A stretch of 53,839 bases of DNA from Edwardsiella ictaluri ATCC 33202 (GTDB taxonomy: Bacteria; Pseudomonadota; Gammaproteobacteria; Enterobacterales; Enterobacteriaceae): the NCBI RefSeq assembly GCF_000264785.1, contig NZ_AFJI01000025.1:1-53839 (forward strand), written 5' to 3'. Made by a program: the position numbers and the translations under genes. Below are positions 15,613-24,214 of this stretch, piece by piece. The number at the start of each line of letters is the position of its first letter. Position 1 is the first letter of the stretch. The notes beneath the pieces were generated by a model, which searched no databases, was not told the DNA's origin, and was given only the letters and a program-made list of their open reading frames with translations.

Positions 15613-17199
15613 CTAGTGTTGATTGAATTTTTCCACCAGTTTTTTCAGTTTTTCCTCGGAATTGTCGACCAGTAGTTGTGTCAGTTCAGCAGAAGTACAA
15701 CCCAGTAGCTGATCAAGATCGTCTAGTACTACCTCGGGCTGGTTGGCTGACCGAAGCGGCGACTGGATTCTCTGTTGCACCTGCGCCCACAACAGAGCTA
15801 CCCGCTCTGGGTCCGTCGTGAAGTAGCCGATTGGCAACGTGAGGCCGGCGTAGCCGAGTGACGGATCAAGGGCTGCATGGTATTGGACCACGGCCATGCC
15901 TTGCTCGCCAGGAAACACCAGCATTTCCAAGTGCGACTCAGAACGGCCTTTTTGGAAAATACGTAGGCTGCCGTCGGTACGGCTGTTAAACAAATTGGTA
16001 ATTAAGCGCTGTGCTCGATACTCCTCATCGCACTGAAATGCCAAATTGAGGCGACTGTTTCGCTCTCCACTGCCGAGCTCAGTATTCATTTGCTTGATGA
16101 ACGACCCAAAACCTAAGCTAGCGCCAAATAACTCGTTGGTAGCTCCCAGCCAGACCCCTTGATGCGTCCGCTGGTTAAGTGGCAACCATTTAGCCCACTT
16201 GATCAAGGTGTCACGGTTGGAGGCAGCATAGACTGGCCCAATAATCATACGTTGAGTGGCACTGTCACCATAGCCGGTTTTTCTGCGTTGTCGATCATGA
16301 AGTAAACGCCCTAGGTCCAGTTTACCACCGCGTCCTATATATCGACGGATCACCGTGTCTTTTGCCAGGTCACAATAGTCTTCAAGTGTGGTAGTGGCGG
16401 CCTCTAGCTTGCGCTCGTGCAGCCAGTTAATAGCCTCTGTTTTGAGTCCTGAGCTTTCCATCAAGCGCGTATGTTCTGAGCTATAGTCCATCAACCGTGC
16501 CTCGAGACGTATCCCGTTCAGAGGATCGGAATGGGCATGAACATCGAGTGATATTTGCTGTTTCAACCCCGATTGGCCGACAGAGGCCCGATTCACCCGG
16601 TAAAGTCGGGCTTTGGAGCTACGCAGTGCGCGCATGCTCTTGGTATCGGGTAAGCAAACCTGAAAGCGACGAAATTGATCGGCGATCAAATCAGTGAAAT
16701 CACTGCTATTGATCTTACGTGCCAACTCGGGCAGCCCTTTCTGTAGGTCTGCATTACACTTGGGCTGAATGTGCCCAGTACAAAGGTCGATGAAAGTAAA
16801 GCCACGGTGATTTTCCACATCTTCAATCGCAATGCCCTCATCCGCTGCGCCTTCTCTACGTTGCATAGTCAAACGGATCGTGGTCGCGATATCGCCCTCA
16901 TCATTGTATCTCACGAGGCCAGTGTCGATCATTTCATCAACTAGAACCTGACGTTCATGGTCGGCCAGTCCGAAAAAGCCCCCTAGCTCTAAAGGAGACA
17001 CTGTCTCGAGTTGCGCCACCAGTAGGAGAGCCGACTCAATAACCGCTGGTAGCGCGGCTTTATGTGTCACGTCAATGTCTAGACTAACCTTCTGTACTGG
17101 TGCCAGCAGGGTAATACTTTGCAGCAAGCGGTCATAATCAGTCGGCAGTTCCACGGTTTGCAGCGATTTTTTTTTCAAGGTAAGGGTCTTGTTACACAT
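15613..17199 (-). CDS. Unrecognised partner of the NERD-kinase-helicase protein
   Basis: A protein of 528 aa (from the ATG at 17199, seven bases after GGAG) or 530 aa (from 17205). It overlaps the end of the helicase gene by 8 or 14 bases, so translation is almost surely coupled and the two products probably act together. Residues about 70-112 look like a winged helix (LELGGFFGLADHERQVLVDEMIDTGLVRY). The C-terminal half has IIGPVYAASNRDTLIKWAKWLPL, then WLGATNELFGAS and SHLEMLVFPGEQGMAVVQYH. These faintly recall phospholipase-D-type nucleases, but the HxKxxxxD signature is absent. The C-terminal 45 residues look helical. I cannot assign a function. Confidence 0.75.
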   Translation of the reverse strand: MCNKTLTLKKKSLQTVELPTDYDRLLQSITLLAPVQKVSLDIDVTHKAALPAVIESALLLVAQLETVSPLELGGFFGLADHERQVLVDEMIDTGLVRYNDEGDIATTIRLTMQRREGAADEGIAIEDVENHRGFTFIDLCTGHIQPKCNADLQKGLPELARKINSSDFTDLIADQFRRFQVCLPDTKSMRALRSSKARLYRVNRASVGQSGLKQQISLDVHAHSDPLNGIRLEARLMDYSSEHTRLMESSGLKTEAINWLHERKLEAATTTLEDYCDLAKDTVIRRYIGRGGKLDLGRLLHDRQRRKTGYGDSATQRMIIGPVYAASNRDTLIKWAKWLPLNQRTHQGVWLGATNELFGASLGFGSFIKQMNTELGSGERNSRLNLAFQCDEEYRAQRLITNLFNSRTDGSLRIFQKGRSESHLEMLVFPGEQGMAVVQYHAALDPSLGYAGLTLPIGYFTTDPERVALLWAQVQQRIQSPLRSANQPEVVLDDLDQLLGCTSAELTQLLVDNSEEKLKKLVEKFNQH

Positions 17200-20100
17200 A
17201 GTCATTCTCCTGCAGCTCGGTGCAAGCGTTGTGAGTCAGGTCAGCCGACCGAATGATCTGATATTCGCTATCTTGGCATGGGAGCTGCTGATGGATATAG
17301 TCGAATACACGGGCCAGTGGCTGACAGGCATCCGCCTGCTGCCACATACTCCCAGCACCGATGATCAACAAGCGTTCTTTCGCCCGAGAGAGGGCAACAT
17401 TGACCCGGGCATTATCGGTCATAAATCCGCCCTTTTGCTCAGCGTTATGTCGCACTAAACTCAATAAGATGATGCGATTTTCAGATCCTTGATAGGAGTC
17501 AATGGTATCAACCTTCATCATTGAGCGAATCGGGGCGGCCCAGGATTCAGATTCCAGCCGCTTCTGCAAGAGCTCCACCTGCTTGCGATAGCCAGTAATA
17601 ATCCCGATAGCTGGAGTAGTATCTGCGTCATTCCACTGACGCAACTGCAACATCGCCTGTTCATCGTCGACCAATTGTCGCAGCAGGCTACACAACAGGT
17701 TAACTTCAACTTCATTGGCAATCCCTTTGCTGATATTCGTTTCTAGGACCTTACTATCAGAGGTATCGATCCATGACACGGTGCGATCCCACGGGGTGGG
17801 GAGGGAGGACATCCACTCGGGAGCTGGAGGCCGCCCAGTCGCAAGAGTGCCGTCATAGAAACAGTGACTAATGATGTCACCAATCGCTGGTGCCATTCGA
17901 TATTGCTTCGATAGCATGTGACCATCATTCAAGGCGTAAGCGCGCTCAAAGTCTGTTCGTTTCACATCGGCCTCGTTAAGACCTAGATCGCGCGCGACCT
18001 GACGTACATGACTCACATCGTAGCTGGGTGCCAATTGCTTGTAGTCCCCTACTAACAACACTCGTTTCGCACTCTGCATTGCTATGGCCAGCTCGGAGAA
18101 CGTAGCGCGCGCAGCCTCATCAATTACCACCAAGTCAAATGCATTTTTGTCCAATTGGTATCCGCCATGCCCGATGCCAACCAATGTGCCAACAACTAGT
18201 TGACGGGTGCGAGCTGCAAAGGCGGCGTAGCCGGTCTCGTCTGTGGCTAATCTCTGATACCAGTGGTGGGCCACCTTAATCACCTCAGCCATCCGTTCAA
18301 TACGCTGCGGATTGTTAATCTGGTGTCGCTCTGCAATCATATTGAGTACCGCGAGTAGCGGCTTATTGTGAAGCAACACTTGGTTGGGCATATCGGTAAA
18401 AGCTGACAACCGGCCAATTAAAGCGTTCTTGAGATTATCTAGGCGACGTTCAGTTGTCAGGCGAATCATTCGTTTGTCATTTGGCAGGTTATCCACATCG
18501 ACACCATCTTGTTGAGCCTCCCTGACTTCATTTCGGGCAGGGGTGAACTCGAACAATTCACGACCGCAGGCTCGATACAGCGCGGCAGATTCCAGCACAA
18601 ATGCCTCAGGAAGTTTCAGGCGTGCAGACAGTGCCAGCAGCCGGACTTCAAGATCGCGGTGAAACGCGGTTCGAGCTTGAGCCTGTAGGGCATTAGTATG
18701 GACATCCAGCATACCTTCACTGACCCGGCGGCGCTCACCCAAGCGCACAATGCTTGGCAGCTTGAAATCTGGGGATTGTTCTTGGCGCTTAAAGCTTAAC
18801 TCGCGCACACGGTTGGCCACTTCATCGACCGCAGTATGCGATTGACTCACAACCAGTACACGCCTTACGTTCGCATCATTTAGCAGATAGTCTAGAGCCG
18901 CGCTAAGTAGTGTAGTTTTTCCCGTACCCGGAGGCCCCATCAATACGCTGAGTGGATTCTGCAGTAAATACAGGAATGCGGCGCGTTTAGACTCATCCAG
19001 TCCATAGCGGTTGATTTGTTCGTCGGTAGGTATCGGCAATGCAGGCGGCTGGAAACCTCGAGGGCCATTCATGAAGCGATCAGTTAGATCCCCCATCACT
19101 GCATCGCTAGCAACAATACGTGATAATGCCCGGTCTCGCCGCTCCCAGCTAACGTCACTTCCCGAATTAGAAAGAGTCAGGATTGTGTCTTCTCTAATGT
19201 TTTGCAGGCGGAAGTTATTACCGCGGTTGTCATCTGAGAACACCAGCACACCGTTTCCAGACTTAGCAACATCCAGTTGGCCGAAGTGAGTTTCATGATC
19301 ATCCATTGTTACGTTAATCACGTCATCTTCGGCAAACTCTAAAGAGTCAATGTTCTCATTAATTTGGACATGAACGATACCATCGAGCTCCTTAGGGCTC
19401 GCTATCACTTTGACGGTTGGCAGGGTTTCGCGCTCTACTTCTACTAGGCGCAGCCAGAGACGCTTTAGGTATCCCTCTTGGTCACCGGCAACTACCGTCG
19501 GGTGTTCTTCTGACTCTGGTTTGATGTCCAGAGCATGCTGTACCACATGTAATGTTCTGATAAAGCCCAATAATTCAGTATTTTCCGCGACAAATGGCCC
19601 TTTTTTAATTATAAAAGGCTGTCCCACCGACATGGCACGGTTACCATTCTTGCGGTTGTTACGGGTGTCATACACTATTTCTCCCGTACCCAGTCGGTCA
19701 TAGAACATACGGTGCACGGTGAGACTCTGCCCATCAACTTTGAGATTAAGCGTCAATTTATGTGAGACACCCAAGAAGAATAATTTTAGAACATTACTCT
19801 TAGGGGTATAACTGGCTGTCAGATGGTAGATGCCAGAGTCCATCTCGAATAATTCGCCCTGCTCGTTGGGGAAATACAAACTTTCGATCACCAGTGGCGT
19901 AGCCTCGACCAACTCGGGTTCGTTTGCATGTATCATCGTGCGCCGTAACATGTCGAGGCTACGAGGCACTGCGTTTTTATCCCCTAACGCATTACGAATC
20001 TCCCCACGAATCTTATTGGCACCATGGTGAATGCAGGCCGCAAATATCTCATCTACAATCATGTATACAGCATAGCGATCACGTGCAGTGGCGCTGACAT

Positions 20101-22153
20101 CAGTCGTTGGGGCGTACTCAGAATTGGCTGGAGCGAGACCGTCTAGATCCAAGTCAAACATATCTAGGAGCAGAATGCTCAGCTTGCCGCCTTCCGCTTG
20201 CACCAACAAGTTTTCAGGCTTCAGATCACCATGGCTAAGATCCAAATCATGTAGGTTATGAACTGCACGGATCAGCGCATCAGCCAACTGGTATCGCTCC
20301 TCATAACTACGGTTGGGCCGCGTCATCCATTGTTCTAAGCTTTCCCCTAGGGCATAAGACTGAACAACATGGGTTCCCATCATGCCGCAGCCGAATTCAA
20401 TTAATGGCGGGAGCGACAAAACATTATTGGAGGCGATTGCACAGCGCTCAAGGAAGTGCAGCAGCCGCTGGGACTGACCATGATTGTCCTTGTTGGGCCG
20501 TGCATTTAAATAGATACGAACAGTACAGGGTTGCCCATCAATTGTTTTGGAGCGGAAAGTCATGCGTTGGCGCTGGGGATCCGTACTCGGCGTTTCCACC
20601 TGAGGATATTCCGTTATTGGCATAGCATCAGTGTTGAATGCAGCTAAAGCGTCGAGTACCCGGGCCTTATCTTCGTTAGAGTCGAGGTTTTGAAAATTGA
20701 GGGTTCGCGTAAGCGTCTCCAGCATTGCACCCGCATCGGTGTGGCGTTTTGACGCATCGAGCTCTAGGCTCTGCTGGATAAATCCATCAAGTTTACCCTC
20801 GAATGGGTCATTTAGGGGCTGCTTCCATTGGGGCGGCTCATCTCGGGGTAAGGTCAGTTGCTCTCCATAGGCAATTTGGTAGCATAGTACCCCCAGTTGG
20901 AACACATCGACCGCTTGCCCCAGCACCTCGGTCTCACCAAAGGCATCTTCTGGCAGTAAGATACCGGTAGTATCCATATCCTGACGCATATCGCTGATGC
21001 TTTTGTGTCCCAAATCCGGAAACTTCGCACTGGTCAGTCCACTTATTATGATGGCATTTCGTTCCCGGTCCCACCACAAGCGTTTAGAACTCAAATCGCG
21101 GTGGTATACCCCCATGGCATGCATACCGGCCAGTGGAGTTAGCAAAGCTCTTAATAATAAGGTGCGTTTTTCAATCGATAATGGTGAGGATACTAGGAAT
21201 TCGTCCAAACGCTCAGCTAGTCGAGGAAGTTGGTAGACTTCAGCCATGTCAATGGTAAGGGTATCTTCCTGAAGGTTATGCTTGGGCTCCAGCAGATAGT
21301 CTTTGCCCAGTTGACTATCGGTTCGACGTATATGCCGCTGCGTACGGTCCTCGCGTAGGCCAAAAAAGACGCGCACAGACATATCTGTGCCGACATGGGC
21401 CATCTTAGAGAAGTCCCACATGCGTATCTGGCTTTTATCTTCCAAATCACGCTCATGTTCACCGTCGAATTCATTGTAGAAGCCCTTGGGGCCTTTTAGA
21501 CGTGGGATCTTCTCACTGAGCACATAGCCTGCTTCGAGCCTCTGGCGGATCTGGACATAACTCCCTCCACGCTTCCATTTCTCAAAGATGGCAATTTGTC
21601 CGGGCGCGCAAGGGCGCTTTTCAGGATGGCGGCGAAAATACCCTTCAGCCCTGGTCTCGGGCATCTTGTCAAAGTAGGTATCTAGATTTGCAATGGTCAA
21701 AAATTCATCAAGCGCTAGCACAAAACCTTTGTCTTTTGGCGATTGCTGTGTGACCTTGGCTTCGCCAGTGAGAACCACCAACGCTTGGATTTCGTAGAAA
21801 GTATTCCCCCACAGCGCGCGCAATTCTTCATCAAACATGGATTTGATTCGTTGAGCGTGCTCGCGCTTGCGGTCAATTGGAGATCCGTGCTTGATTTTAC
21901 GCCCACCTGGCGTGGTCTGGATCCACTGATCGTCTTCCATATGAATCTGACCATGGAAGTTCTTAAGTTCTACCATCAAGATGCGATCTTCGGCGAAGAT
22001 CAATACATCAAATTCTAGACTTTTGCGATTTTTGTCAACCAGCAAGATACCCGCATATCCAACCCAATGTGCGGGCAGGGCTTTCTCCATGGCAATAATG
22101 GCATCGTGCTCGTTTTGGTGTAACCCTTGCGTTGCTGCGATATGTATTTTCAT
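17192..22153 (-). CDS. NERD - kinase - kinase - SF1 helicase, putative defence protein
   Basis: A 1653-aa protein started at ATG 22153 (GGAGG six bases upstream; the longer frame from 22177 lacks a site). Order of domains: NERD nuclease-like (about 1-140; D49, then E62 and K64 in VELKN); kinase-like domain 1 (about 215-485; HRDLSSKRLWW, no catalytic Asn and no DFG); kinase domain 2 (about 530-720; HGDLKPENLL at 641, LLDMFDLDLD); a beta-rich linker; an SF1 / COG1112-type helicase (Walker A GPPGTGKTT at 1073, IDEAA at about 1344, GDYKQLAPS, VDTIDSYQGSE, VALSRAKERLLI). NERD plus kinase recalls PglW of BREX; kinase plus COG1112 helicase recalls type I Mokosh. The combination and the ICE setting suggest an anti-phage or anti-plasmid function, which is inference. 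Confidence 0.85.
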   Translation of the reverse strand: MKIHIAATQGLHQNEHDAIIAMEKALPAHWVGYAGILLVDKNRKSLEFDVLIFAEDRILMVELKNFHGQIHMEDDQWIQTTPGGRKIKHGSPIDRKREHAQRIKSMFDEELRALWGNTFYEIQALVVLTGEAKVTQQSPKDKGFVLALDEFLTIANLDTYFDKMPETRAEGYFRRHPEKRPCAPGQIAIFEKWKRGGSYVQIRQRLEAGYVLSEKIPRLKGPKGFYNEFDGEHERDLEDKSQIRMWDFSKMAHVGTDMSVRVFFGLREDRTQRHIRRTDSQLGKDYLLEPKHNLQEDTLTIDMAEVYQLPRLAERLDEFLVSSPLSIEKRTLLLRALLTPLAGMHAMGVYHRDLSSKRLWWDRERNAIIISGLTSAKFPDLGHKSISDMRQDMDTTGILLPEDAFGETEVLGQAVDVFQLGVLCYQIAYGEQLTLPRDEPPQWKQPLNDPFEGKLDGFIQQSLELDASKRHTDAGAMLETLTRTLNFQNLDSNEDKARVLDALAAFNTDAMPITEYPQVETPSTDPQRQRMTFRSKTIDGQPCTVRIYLNARPNKDNHGQSQRLLHFLERCAIASNNVLSLPPLIEFGCGMMGTHVVQSYALGESLEQWMTRPNRSYEERYQLADALIRAVHNLHDLDLSHGDLKPENLLVQAEGGKLSILLLDMFDLDLDGLAPANSEYAPTTDVSATARDRYAVYMIVDEIFAACIHHGANKIRGEIRNALGDKNAVPRSLDMLRRTMIHANEPELVEATPLVIESLYFPNEQGELFEMDSGIYHLTASYTPKSNVLKLFFLGVSHKLTLNLKVDGQSLTVHRMFYDRLGTGEIVYDTRNNRKNGNRAMSVGQPFIIKKGPFVAENTELLGFIRTLHVVQHALDIKPESEEHPTVVAGDQEGYLKRLWLRLVEVERETLPTVKVIASPKELDGIVHVQINENIDSLEFAEDDVINVTMDDHETHFGQLDVAKSGNGVLVFSDDNRGNNFRLQNIREDTILTLSNSGSDVSWERRDRALSRIVASDAVMGDLTDRFMNGPRGFQPPALPIPTDEQINRYGLDESKRAAFLYLLQNPLSVLMGPPGTGKTTLLSAALDYLLNDANVRRVLVVSQSHTAVDEVANRVRELSFKRQEQSPDFKLPSIVRLGERRRVSEGMLDVHTNALQAQARTAFHRDLEVRLLALSARLKLPEAFVLESAALYRACGRELFEFTPARNEVREAQQDGVDVDNLPNDKRMIRLTTERRLDNLKNALIGRLSAFTDMPNQVLLHNKPLLAVLNMIAERHQINNPQRIERMAEVIKVAHHWYQRLATDETGYAAFAARTRQLVVGTLVGIGHGGYQLDKNAFDLVVIDEAARATFSELAIAMQSAKRVLLVGDYKQLAPSYDVSHVRQVARDLGLNEADVKRTDFERAYALNDGHMLSKQYRMAPAIGDIISHCFYDGTLATGRPPAPEWMSSLPTPWDRTVSWIDTSDSKVLETNISKGIANEVEVNLLCSLLRQLVDDEQAMLQLRQWNDADTTPAIGIITGYRKQVELLQKRLESESWAAPIRSMMKVDTIDSYQGSENRIILLSLVRHNAEQKGGFMTDNARVNVALSRAKERLLIIGAGSMWQQADACQPLARVFDYIHQQLPCQDSEYQIIRSADLTHNACTELQENDYV

Positions 22154-22628
22154 TGAATTGCCTCCGGTTTTGAGCAAACAGAGGCGTATAAGGCAAGGGA
22201 GGTTGGAAACAGTGTAGTGCCATGCATGATGTTAGACTTCGGCATGAGCGCAGCATAATAATGGCCTATAAGACCAACTGTGAGAAATTTCATATTATCG
22301 TAGAGTTCATCAGTGGGGTACGCCCCCATAGTCCTCGCCGAATGCGAGAGACACTGACTTACCCCTAAATAAGACGTTCGACTGTAACATAACAAAGGGA
22401 AGAGGTCAGGTTAAAGTAGATGTTTATCAAATGTGATCGGAATACTTAACGACAGATGTATTAGCATAAGAAATTAGCATAAGAATGTAGTGGTCGACAA
22501 AATTTGGCCTCGGCATGAGAACTTTTAGACCCAGTAGATGCCCGCTATTGGCTGTGAGTGTCAACAACGGGTCGATGCAACGCTATTCTTATCAGCGACG
22601 AAATCATGCTGCATGATTGGGTCATCAT
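22154..22628. promoter_or_regulatory. Upstream region of the defence operon
   Basis: About 475 bp without a credible gene; it should hold the minus-strand promoter of the operon. Visible signals are a perfect tandem repeat of ATTAGCATAAGAA (22460-22472 and 22473-22485), the 10-mer TCGGCATGAG near 22238 and again near 22512, and a perfect palindrome AATCATGC-T-GCATGATT at 22602-22618. I cannot name a promoter with confidence. The repeats could be regulator sites. Confidence 0.45.
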
Positions 22629-22651
22629 GCTCCTGCCCGGGAGCGTTTTTT
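22629..22651 (+). terminator. Terminator-like hairpin at right edge of defence cargo
   Basis: GCTCC (22629-22633) and GGAGC (22640-22644) with a 6-base loop, then CG and six T. On the plus strand no gene ends here, so it may be a leftover of the terminator now seen at 15399, or belong to the backbone that continues at 22742. Confidence 0.55.
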
Positions 22652-22741
22652 ATTTCTGAAAGTGGGTATCTGGTTTTTTATCGCCGCAAGCTCCCCCGGG
22701 TGACAGTGTGAGAGTTTCAACTGTCTCTCCCGGAGAACCCT

Positions 22742-24214
22742 ATGACCTGGAAAACCACACCGGAACAAAACGCCATCATCGAATGGCGGGGCAATCAGCT
22801 CGTGGTCAACGCGTTTGCCGGCACCGGTAAAACCACCACGCTGGTACAGTTTGCGCAGGCGAACCCTGAGAGTAAAATGCTGTACCTTGCCTACAACAGA
22901 GCCATCCGCGACGAAGCCGAACAAAAATTCCCTTTCAACGTTGAGTGTAAAACCTCCCATCAACTGGCCTGGTCGCATTTCGGCCGACATTTCAGGCACC
23001 GGCTGACGGCAAATCTGCGTATTACCGATGTGGCCCGGAAGCTGAATACCCGGCACTGGCCGCTGGCGCGTCTGGCGCTGACGGGGCTGAATGCGTTTCT
23101 AGGTAGTGCTGAGTCGGAACCTGGCATTATCCATCTGCCGACAGAAGATGAGCGTCATGGCCTCTCTGCGGACAAAATTCTGGGGGCTGTACAGGCTCTC
23201 TGGTATGAGGTGAGTCGTACTGAATCTGACTTTCCGATCACGCATGACGTCTACCTGAAGCTCTTTCAGCTTTCCGGTCCGAATCTTGCCCGTAAGTGGG
23301 ACACCCTTCTTTTTGATGAGGCTCAGGACGCCAATCCGGTCACCAGTGCCTTTGTCCTCAGTCAGCCCTGCCGGATCGTGCTGGTTGGGGATCGTTACCA
23401 GCAGATTTATCGCTTCCGTGGTGCGGATAATGCGCTCAGTTCTCCCCGGCTGGAACAGGCCGATCGGTTGTGGCTGACGACCAGTTTTCGGTTTGGCCCG
23501 GCGGTTGCACAAATGGCGAATATGCTGCTGGCCATGTCCGGGGAGGAGATTAAAGTCACCGACAGTGGTGAGGATGATGAAGTGGTTACGCATCTGCCTG
23601 CTGACGTTCCTCATTGCTCCGTTCTCAGCCGGACAGTATCTGGTGTGATTGGTGCCGCGCTCTCTGCCAGCCTACAGGAGAAAAAGGTCTTCTGGGTGGG
23701 CGGTATTGAAGGGTACAAAACGGAAGAATTGGAGGACCTGTACTGGTTCTCTGCCGATATGCCTGAACGGATGCAATCACCTCGCCTTGGTCAGGATTAC
23801 CAAGATTTTGATGAATATTGCGCTATTGCAAAGGCGACGCAGGATGTGGAGATGAATCAGGCCATCCGGTTGCTGGATGAGTATTTCCCTCTGCCACAAA
23901 AGCTGGCCATCATGCGCCGTCAGGTTGTGACGCATGAAAAGGATGCGCAGGTCACCGTTTCTACTGCACATCGCAGTAAGGGGTTGGAATGGGATGTCGT
24001 CGTACTGAATGAGGATTTTTGTGACATCTCCGATCCGCTGCTCTCCGCAGAAGAGCGACAGGACGAAACCAATCTGCTGTATGTGGCCGTGACCCGTGCC
24101 CGCAAAACCCTGGTGTTGAACGAGCTGATGCTGTTCTTGAAGCAGAAAGATTGCGAGCAACCTGTAACGGGTGATGCGGAGAACGATGAGGGAGAAGTGA
24201 TTTTTCCATGTTAA
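22742..24214 (+). CDS. UvrD/Rep-like superfamily 1A DNA helicase
   Basis: A 490-aa helicase with all main motifs: NAFAGTGKTTTL (Walker A, about 23-34), LLFDEAQDANP (Walker B), VGDRYQQIYRFRGADNAL (motif III), STAHRSKGLEWDVVVLNEDF (motif V) and LLYVAVTRARKTLVLN (motif VI). It is shorter than UvrD (about 720 aa), mainly through small accessory subdomains, as in other ICE-borne members. Its stop overlaps the start of the TraI_2 gene (ATGTTAA at 24208), so helicase and relaxase-like protein are made together, which suggests a joint role in DNA processing for transfer or replication of the excised element. Confidence 0.88.
   Translation: MTWKTTPEQNAIIEWRGNQLVVNAFAGTGKTTTLVQFAQANPESKMLYLAYNRAIRDEAEQKFPFNVECKTSHQLAWSHFGRHFRHRLTANLRITDVARKLNTRHWPLARLALTGLNAFLGSAESEPGIIHLPTEDERHGLSADKILGAVQALWYEVSRTESDFPITHDVYLKLFQLSGPNLARKWDTLLFDEAQDANPVTSAFVLSQPCRIVLVGDRYQQIYRFRGADNALSSPRLEQADRLWLTTSFRFGPAVAQMANMLLAMSGEEIKVTDSGEDDEVVTHLPADVPHCSVLSRTVSGVIGAALSASLQEKKVFWVGGIEGYKTEELEDLYWFSADMPERMQSPRLGQDYQDFDEYCAIAKATQDVEMNQAIRLLDEYFPLPQKLAIMRRQVVTHEKDAQVTVSTAHRSKGLEWDVVVLNEDFCDISDPLLSAEERQDETNLLYVAVTRARKTLVLNELMLFLKQKDCEQPVTGDAENDEGEVIFPC

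Noticed and set aside
15484..15675. 63-codon plus-strand frame at the left end of the defence operon
   Set aside because: It overlaps the 3' end of the minus-strand gene, has no ribosome site and no protein-like features.
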